Source: Puccinellia tenuiflora (lineage: Eukaryota > Streptophyta > Magnoliopsida > Poales > Poaceae). Taken from it: 64,000 nucleotides of DNA. Numbering within the stretch: position 1 is the first letter of the stretch; each line of letters starts with the position of its first letter. The position numbers and the translations under genes were made by a program. The DNA lies in contig QRDG01000473.1 of the NCBI GenBank assembly GCA_012064385.1, forward strand, positions 5,867,222-5,931,221. Direction: 5' to 3'. Positions 57,828 through 64,000 of the stretch are shown here, piece by piece. Under the pieces are notes generated by a model. It was not told the origin of the DNA. It made no database searches and was given only the letters and a program-made list of their open reading frames with translations.

Positions 57828-58561
57828 CTAGCCCCCGAGCTCGTGGAGGCTTTGCTGCTTGCTGGGAAGGCTTCACGAGCTTCCCCTTGTCTTGCTTGTT
57901 GTGGATGAAATGCTGAAGTCGGAGATGGACCCGGCTGAAACTGGAGTCCGCAGCCGGCTGAAGTCTGCTGCCGGATGGAGTCCGCAGCCGGACGGAGTCT
58001 GCAGCCGGACGAAGTCCGCAGCCGGACGAAGTCTGCAGCCGGACGAAGGCTGCAGCCGGACGAAGTTGAAGTCTGCAGCCGGACGAAGTTGAAGTCTGCA
58101 GCCGGACGGAGTCTGCAGCCGGACGAAGTTGAAGTCTGCAGCCGGACGAAGTCTGCAGCCGGACGAAGGCTGCAGCCGGACGGAGTCTGCAGCCGGACGA
58201 AGTTGAAGCCTGCAGCCGGACGGAGTCTGCAGCCGGACGAAGTTGAAGTCTGCAGCCGGACGAAGGCTGCAGCCGGACGGAGTCTGCAGTCGGACGAAGG
58301 CTGCAGCCGGACGGAGTCTGCAGCCGGACGAAGTTGAAGTCTGCAGCCGGACGAAGTTGAAGTCTGCAGCCGGACGGAGTCTGCAGCCGGACGGAGGCTG
58401 CAGCCGGACGGAGTCTGCAGCCTGCAGATCGAGGAGGGCGATGACGATGTCGAGCCCCTGAGTTTCGCGAGGAGGGCGATGGCGGAGTCGAGCCCCCGAG
58501 TTTCGCGAGGAGGGCGATGGCGGAGTCGAGCCCCCGAGTTGGCCCCACGGTGGGCGCCAAA
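57828..58561 (-). repeat. Internal segment 3 with minisatellite
   Basis: 734 bp, same length as segment 2 but a different order of 17- and 23-bp units (about 57972-58420). Shares the doubled GAGTTTCGCG block with segment 2. Primer-type site intact at 58541-58561. Confidence 0.88.
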
Positions 58562-59097
58562 TGTCGTGGTGGGTAGCACGGCATATCCATCAAAGACGGA
58601 AAAGAGTGTGGGGCAGGCGACGATCGGATGCTCGCGCGGGATTGGGCAACAAACATGCAAACACACGCTAGTTACCCAGGTTCGGGGCCCTCCTTGTGGA
58701 GGTAACACCCCTACGTCCTGCTCTTCTTGTTCTTATTGATTGATCACAAATTGGGCTACAAGGTTTGCTCCTGGAGCTGTATGGCGGTGGTGCCGGCTTG
58801 AGCTGTCAAGCCGGCTGGAGGTGGAAGACGATGATCCACCTATCTCTGTGTGTCTCTTCGCTTGCCTCGCGCAGGAGGCCCCTGCATGCCTTATATAGGC
58901 AGCGGCTAGGGTTTTGGGTTACAGGGAGTTTACATGTTTGCAAGTCTATCTCTGGTGATCCAACCCTAGGGCTCCCTCCTCTATGGGAAGCCAGCCTGCT
59001 GCCCTGCTTTATATAGGCAGCGGGCTGGTGACCTAGGAAGCCTGGTGGAGGTTGTCTTTCGCTGTCTTCGGGGTATCCGGGTATGATATCCCCGACA
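58562..59097 (-). repeat. LTR4 (536 bp)
   Basis: Intact ends; differs from LTR3 at only a few positions. Confidence 0.88.
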
Positions 59098-59811
59098 CTA
59101 GCCCCCGAGCTCGTGGAGGCTTTGCTGCTTGCTGGGAAGGCTTCACGAGCTTCCCCTTGTCTTGCTTGTTGTGGATGAAATGCTGAAGTCGGAGCTGGAC
59201 CCGGCTGAAACTGGAGTCCGCAGCCGGCTGAAGTCTGCTGCCGGATGGAGTCCGCAGCCGGACGGACTCTGCAGCCGGACGAAGTCCGCAGCCAGACGAA
59301 GTCTGCAGCCGGACGAAGGCTGCAGCCGGACGAAGTTGAAGTCTGCAGCCGGACGAAGTTGAAGTCTGCAGCCGGACGGAGTCTGCAGCCGGACGAAGTT
59401 GAAGCCTGCAGCCGGACGGAGTCTGCAGCCGGACGAAGGCTGCAGCCGGACGAAGTTGAAGTCTGCAGCCGGACGAAGGCTGCAGCCGGACGAAGTTGAA
59501 GTCTGCAGCCGGACGAAGTCTGCAGCCGGACGAAGGCTGCAGCCGGACGGAGTCTGCAGCCGGACGAAGTTGAAGTCTGCAGCCGGACGAAGTTGAAGTC
59601 TGCAGCCGGACGAAGTCTGCAGCCGGACGGAGTCTGCAGCCGGACGAAGTCTGCAGCCGGACGGAGTCTGCAGCCGGACGAAGGCTGCAGCCGGACGGAG
59701 TCTGCAGCCTGCAGACCGAGGAGGGCGATGACGATGTCGAGCCCCCGAGTTTCGCGAGGAGGGCGATGGCGGAGTCGAGCCCCCGAGTCGGCCCCACAGT
59801 GGGAGCCAAAT
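59098..59811 (-). repeat. Internal segment 4 with minisatellite, decayed primer site
   Basis: Minisatellite about 59240-59710. The primer-type site reads TTTGGCTCCCACTGTGGGGC on minus (two changes) and is not joined to an LTR of this family: beyond it lies unrelated sequence, so the tandem register ends here. Confidence 0.85.
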
Positions 59812-60057
59812 GGCATCCGGATTGAGCGGCGGCCGGCTGCAGGTGGAGCCAGCCGGAGGAGTAGCCGGCCTGGGGATCCACTAGCCCCCAACGCTGTCGA
59901 GGTCCTGCAGCTCCGGCGGGAGGGCCTCGGCAGGTTTACCCAAGAATAGTCATGCGAGAAACAATGTTAGTCACAGATCTCGGTATATAAAGTATACGGT
60001 GATTGAAACCTTTGTGGATTTTTATGCCAACTCGCTTTGGTCCGAGCCCTTTAGATC

Positions 60058-60640
60058 GTTCGTGTGCACTTCACCGTCCCGGCTTGTGCTCTTGCCGGCT
60101 GGTCGACTGGCGATACTGCAGCCGGATACGAAGAGTTGGCCATGCGGGATCATGCACACTACTTAGACTTCGGGGATTGGGTTCGAGCGAACCAACATTT
60201 AGAAAAGAAACGATCGGGTCGTCCAAGTTGTTTCCTCCTTCGATGTCTTTCATGTGGATGCGACCTCCAGCTTGTTCTCCTCGCCGGTCTGGACCGGGCG
60301 CGAGGAGTTAACCGTTTGGTGCCGTGCACACTACTGAGCCGATCTCGGGAAAAAGCGTTTGGGCTAGCGAAGAAGAGGGCATCTAGGTTGTCCAAGACAT
60401 TTCCTCCTTTGACGTTCCTTCATATGCACTTCACCGTCCAAGCGGGATCATGCACAGTACTCAGTCGATCTCAGGAAAAAGCGCTTGGGCTAGGGAAGAA
60501 AAGTGTGTCCAAATTGTCCAAGCCATTTCCTCCCTCGACGTCTTTCGTGTGCACTTCACCGTCCAGCGGGATCATGCACACTACTTAGCCGTGTACGGAA
60601 AAAAGAGTATGGGCAGAGCCGGACACGAGAGGCGGAGATT
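60058..60640 (+). repeat. Degenerate ~125-200-bp repeats
   Basis: GTGCACTTCACCGTCC occurs near 60064, 60425 and 60551 and GGGATCATGCACA near 60150, 60445 and 60570, with GTCCAAGTTGTTTCCTCC-like text between. At least three copies with large length differences. Confidence 0.7.
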
Positions 60641-60853
60641 TGAGAAAAAGCAGAGAGACAGCCCCCGGGTGTTTCTCGGGACTACCCACTTACGTTTTTG
60701 TTACTTTCTGTAGTCGAAGTTGAAGCCTGCAGCCTAGGAGTCGATTAGGCTAGAGCAGACGGCTTGCTCACAATTCGCCTGGCAGCCGTGTGAAGTTGGA
60801 GTCGGCCCCTTTTCAGGCGGCTAGTTCCTTCTTTTTAGCAGCCGGCTCGGCCG

Positions 60854-60877
60854 TTTTTTTTTTTTTTTTTTTTTTTT
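60854..60877 (+). repeat. 24-base T homopolymer
   Basis: Uninterrupted T-run; a second shorter T-run follows at about 60899-60907. Could be the poly(A) of a retro-insertion on the minus strand, but no target duplication was found. Confidence 0.85.
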
Positions 60878-60989
60878 AGTCGGCCCGGCCGGCTCCCCTT
60901 TTTTTTCTTATTTTTCAGCCGGCCTTGCTTTTTGATGCGGCGACGGGGCAACCGGCCCGACTGAGGAGCCGGGAGCGGGCAAGGCGCAA

Positions 60990-61310
60990 CCGGCCTGCGC
61001 GGGGAAGGGTGGAGGCTGCCGGGGGCCGAGGCGGCCGGAGGTGGCCAGCGGAGGTGGGTTGGAGGCGGCCAGGGGCCGGGTCGGCCGGGCCCGAGGTGGC
61101 CGGAGGCGGCCAGCGTAGGCGGGGCGGGGGCGGCCAGGGGCCGGGTCGGCCGGGGCCGAGGTGGCCGGAGGCGGCCAGCGCAGGCGGGGCGGAGGCGGCC
61201 GGGGGCCGGGTCGGCCGGGGCCGAGGCGGCCGGAGGCGGGGCGGCCGGGGGCCGGGTCGGTCGGGGCCGAGGCGGCCGGAGGCGGCCAGCGGAGGCGGGG
61301 CAGGGCCGAA
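60990..61310 (+). repeat. GC-rich minisatellite, ~60-70-bp unit
   Basis: Repeats of GGCGGCCAGGGGCCGGGTCG, GGCCGAGGTGGCCGGAGGCG and AGCGCAGGCGGGGCGG, about four to five copies with indels. Explains the long Pro-rich frames on minus and Gly/Arg-rich frames on plus. Confidence 0.8.
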
Positions 61311-62089
61311 CGCGGCCGCGGAGGCATGCGGGAGTCGGCTCGCGCGGACGCCACCGACCGAGGCGGAGCCGGCCAGGGCGGGTCGACGCGAGGGGCGCAG
61401 AGGAGCCTGGCGCGGCGAGGCGCGGGAACCGGCGAGGGCGTGCTGCCGGAGCCGGCCGGGGTCGCGTGGAGATGCCAGTGGAGGCCAACGCGGGTGCGAG
61501 CAGAACTTGGCGGCCGGCGACGGAGTAGGGGCGCGGGCCTGGCACTGGGTCGAGGACGGCGAGCGGACCCGAGCGACGGACCCACGCGCGTGTCGGCTGG
61601 ACGGAGCCGCGGGAGTGCGGCGGAGAGGTTCGCGGGCGGCCGGAGCCGGGGCGGAGCCGGCGGACGCGGTCACGGTGACGCGCGGGAGGCTGAGGATGCG
61701 CGCTGGAGGAGCTTGGGCGCGGGAGAACTTGACGTCGCGGGGGAGACGACCTTGGAGTTGATTCGCTGCTGCTTGACGCGTTGGTGGCGTGGATGATGCC
61801 GATCTGCCGCTGTTGTTTGCCTGCGAGGAGGACGGACGTGCGGTGGCGCTCGAGGTCGGAGGAGCAGGCGTGTGCGCGAGGAAGACGGTCTTGGTGTTGA
61901 TCTGCTCCTGATTTTTGCTTCAATCTTCGCGTAGATGAAGTCCTGGTTCGATTCCCAGCCTTGTATGTCCTCTGCCATGCCTGTGGCCATGGAATGGTGT
62001 TGCTTCGAGCTCTGATCGTGGAGGTCATGGAGGTGCTACGGTGGTTGGTCAGAGAAAAGAGGTTTTCTCAGATCTAGATCGGGAGGGTG

Positions 62090-62229
62090 CCAAACCCTAG
62101 GGCTCCCTCCTCTATGGGAAGCCAGCCTGCTGCCCTGCTTTATATAGGCAGCGGGCTGGTGACCTAGGAAGCCTGGTGGAGGTTGTCTTGTCGCTGTCTT
62201 CGGGGTATCCGGGTATGATATCCCCGACA
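62090..62229 (-). repeat. LTR5, partial, at the right end of the nested element
   Basis: About 140 bp matching only the first quarter of the LTR (minus-strand TGTCGGGGATATC to AGCCCTAGGGTT) and including one of the two TATA-type boxes. It carries the outer CGACA end and adjoins the right GCAGT duplication. The rest of the LTR is missing or replaced. Confidence 0.85.
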
Positions 62230-62234
62230 GCAGT

Positions 62235-64000
62235 GAAGTCGGAACATCGGATATTTATAGAGTTAAATTATTTCCGTTGTCTTTGTCCAGTACTGCATTT
62301 ACTTGGTTTACATCTGTTGCTCCCAATTCTATTTCAACATGGGCACAATTGGAGCAAAAATTTCATGAGTATTTTTATAGCGGTGAAACTGAACTTCGGC
62401 TTTCAGATTTGACTATGGTTAGGCAGAAATATAATGAGCATGTTCATGATTATATTAGAAGGTTTAGAGATGTCAAAAACCGATGTTTTAGCTTGACCAT
62501 AGCCGAAAAAGATTTAGCCGATCTTGCTTTTTTGGGTTTGCTTGCTCATATTAAAGATAAATTAGAAGGGCAAGCATTTTTAGATGTTAATCAAGTTTTG
62601 AAGAAGGCTTTGGCGCAGGAAAACCGGGCTAAGGAAATTGAACAATGTAGCCAGTTTAGAGACAATAGGATTAAAGAGGAGGATAACCATGCGGTTACTG
62701 CTTTAAATTATGATAGTAACTCGGCTTCGGCTAGTGAGGATGCTGTTAACATATTTGTAGCCGAGTGGACTCAAGCGCCAAAGTCAAAATCTTTTGCATG
62801 TTCTGCTTTAAAGCCCTCACCTGCTAGAAAAGAAGAAATTAGGTATACTTTTGATGTTAGCAAGTGTGATTTAATTTTTGATATGTTATTGCAAGGAAAA
62901 TTAATTAGAGTGAGAGAAGGACATGTAATTCCATCTCCAACAGAATTGGCTACAAGAGCTTATTGTAAATGGCACAATTCTAGTTCTCATTCTACTAATG
63001 AATGTGATGTGTTTCATCGACAGGTGCAATCGGCCATTGATGATGGACGATTGACATTTACAAAGAGTACTAAAATGAAGCTCGATAGCGATCATTTCCC
63101 TATTAATGTGATCGAGTTTGAGAGCAATAAAGTGCTTATTCGGTCGGATCAGGCCGAATCTACTAAAGGGAAAAATGTAGTCATCGATGATAATGCTGCG
63201 CCGAGGGCGATCAAACCAAAAAATTCTGAAGCAGCGGTGTGGAAATTAAATGGAGGAAGGAAACAAACTCCGAAAAAAAAGCCGACAGTTGGCATGTTGT
63301 TGGAAAAATATACTTCACATATGACCAACAATGTGTTTAACCGGCTTGGAAGCGTTAAGCGGCCTAGGTCTCCTTCTGGATCCGGCGGTCATGAGCGATG
63401 GCAAGGGAAATCATATGAACAGCCGCCATATTTTGCAATGGAGCCGGCATATTGGGGATGTGCACCTCCTATGTACTCGCAGTTTCCTCCGTGGGGTTTT
63501 AATACATGGGAGCCATACCCTACAGGGCCAGCAGATTATTTTCATCAACAGTGGGTTCCATCAGGACCTATATACAGAGGACCATTGCATAGAAAAAGAG
63601 CTCAATTTAATCAGCAAGTTAGACCACGAGATGCCAATGTAATTCGTGGCAATGATGAGAGGCTAGTATCAAGAAATGCAAATCCACGCGGGAGGCACAA
63701 TGCAGATGGCATAATTCAGAGAGGTGGTCACAAGCGAATTTGGGTGCCGGTGAGGTGTGCTGAACCTCAGCCTGTAGAAAGCTCAGATGGTTCTATTGCT
63801 TCTCATGCTCTGAAACTTGGGAAAGACCAATCAGCTGAACGTGTTGAGAATAGTGCAGAAAAATCAAACGATGATGCATCAGTGTCTAGTTCAGTCCACC
63901 AGGAAATAGTACAGGGAAAAGAAATTCTGGTGCAAGGGCTACAAGTGACCGAATTAGAAAATGACTTAGAGCCTAATGTGTGCACACGTTCAATGGAAAA
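62235..64000 (+). CDS. Gypsy gag, C-terminal part, open to the window edge
   Basis: 588 codons without a stop from 62235 to the right edge. It continues the gag split at 54829 in register (…AQCS then EVGTSDIYRVK). Retrotrans_gag core: PLSLSSTAFTWFTSVAPNS, TWAQLEQKFHEYFYSGETEL and YIRRFRDVKNRC. Further on are RYTFDVSKCDLIFDMLLQ and a knuckle-like CKWHNSSSHSTNEC (CX2HX4HX4C, about 62971-63012), then a Pro/Tyr/Trp-rich region (63420-63560). The protease and polymerase would lie beyond the window. Only the upstream frameshift and the nested insertion disable it; this half shows no damage, consistent with a fairly young element. Confidence 0.88.

Larger units (their letters stand above)
59812..62089 (-). 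other. Unique interior of the nested element
   Basis: Right of a ~70-bp piece (59812-59881) bounded by TGG...CCA, a second polypurine-like tract (TTGGGGGCTAG on minus, near 59882-59892) begins a region not found in the other units. It contains degenerate ~125-bp repeats (60058-60640, with TGCACTTCACCGTCC and GGGATCATGCACA), a T-run and a GC-rich minisatellite. Minus-strand frames of 397 codons (60835-62028) and 252 codons are low-complexity Pro/Ala/Arg readings; the most protein-like part is MAEDIQGWESNQDFIYAKIE near 61920-61980, which may be a gag start but is not recognised. Confidence 0.55.
54830..62229 (-). mobile_element. Nested LTR element: tandem array of mini-LTR units
   Basis: 7400 bp inserted in the Gypsy gag, with TGTCG...CGACA ends and the target duplication GCAGT (54825-54829 and 62230-62234). 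Orientation is minus. Left to right: LTR1 (54830-55387), internal 1, LTR2 (56022-56557), internal 2, LTR3 (57292-57827), internal 3, LTR4 (58562-59097), internal 4, a longer unique region (about 59812-62089) and a partial LTR5 (62090-62229). On the minus strand each LTR is followed by TTTGGCGCCCACCGTGGGGC (primer-type site) and each is preceded by a GAGCTCGGGGGCTAG polypurine tract. So each LTR-internal-LTR block is a structurally complete mini-element of about 1.8 kb sharing LTRs with its neighbours. No gag or pol domain is recognisable. Multiplication probably came from unequal recombination. Confidence 0.88.

Noticed and set aside
55323..59891. Long minus-strand frames (281, 390, 380, 361, 297, 282 codons) across the mini-element array
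   Set aside because: They read through LTRs and the 17/23-bp minisatellite, which has no stops in several frames. Composition is repetitive and the frames cross element boundaries; they are not genes.
61935..61965. tRNA-like B-box text GGTTCGATTCC
   Set aside because: No A box at the right distance and no cloverleaf could be drawn; probably chance.
60835..62028. 397-codon minus-strand Pro/Arg-rich frame
   Set aside because: It follows a GC-rich minisatellite and ends in poly-Lys from the T-run; no domain is recognisable.

Overview
This window is nuclear DNA from a grass. The evidence is a DUF4220/DUF594 protein, GC-rich genes with cytosolic and organellar ribosomal proteins, Stowaway, hAT and Helitron elements, and Gypsy and Copia LTR retrotransposons with grass-type ends. 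The two LTR families that begin TGATACGTC look Pooideae-like to me, perhaps the oat/ryegrass side rather than wheat, but that rests on memory and is only an inference. There is no sign of bacterial, viral or organellar DNA. About three quarters of the window is transposon-derived.

Layout: 1-1740 has no gene I can name. 1848-3384 (minus) is the two-exon gene for cytosolic ribosomal protein eL21. 3668-4056 is a broken LINE-type zinc-knuckle fragment. 4057-23904 is a nest of retroelements: an LTR fragment (4057-4589) split by a complete gag-only Copia element (4595-14888, 2274-bp LTRs, TSD GTAAT), then an inverted LTR fragment carrying a hAT element, then a gag-protease-only Gypsy element (16317-23904). 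24935-26400 is a GC-rich LINE-like repeat and 26497-27395 a solo LTR. 27665-29824 (minus) is an intact 719-codon DUF4220/DUF594 gene. 31080-39735 is an array of ~250-bp tandem repeats broken open by a Stowaway MITE, a hAT element and two Helitrons in opposite orientation, one carrying an ARF GTPase fragment. 41139-42212 (plus) is a two-exon TPR-like gene, with a decayed duplicate at 50519-51600. Between them lies the mitochondrial ribosomal protein uL11 gene (45289-45756, minus), whose 3' end has been copied several times into the surrounding repeats. From 52941 to the right edge is a Gypsy element whose gag is split by a 7.4-kb insertion (54830-62229). That insertion holds four tandem LTR-plus-internal units of a very small LTR element, each with its own primer-binding-like site, polypurine tract and 17/23-bp minisatellite.

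The cellular genes are ordinary housekeeping or lineage-expanded plant genes and do not form a joint pathway. The striking parts are structural: the tandem mini-LTR array, the repeated 3'-end modules shared by the TPR and uL11 genes, and the repeat array whose uninterrupted copies act as empty sites that date and delimit four transposon insertions.
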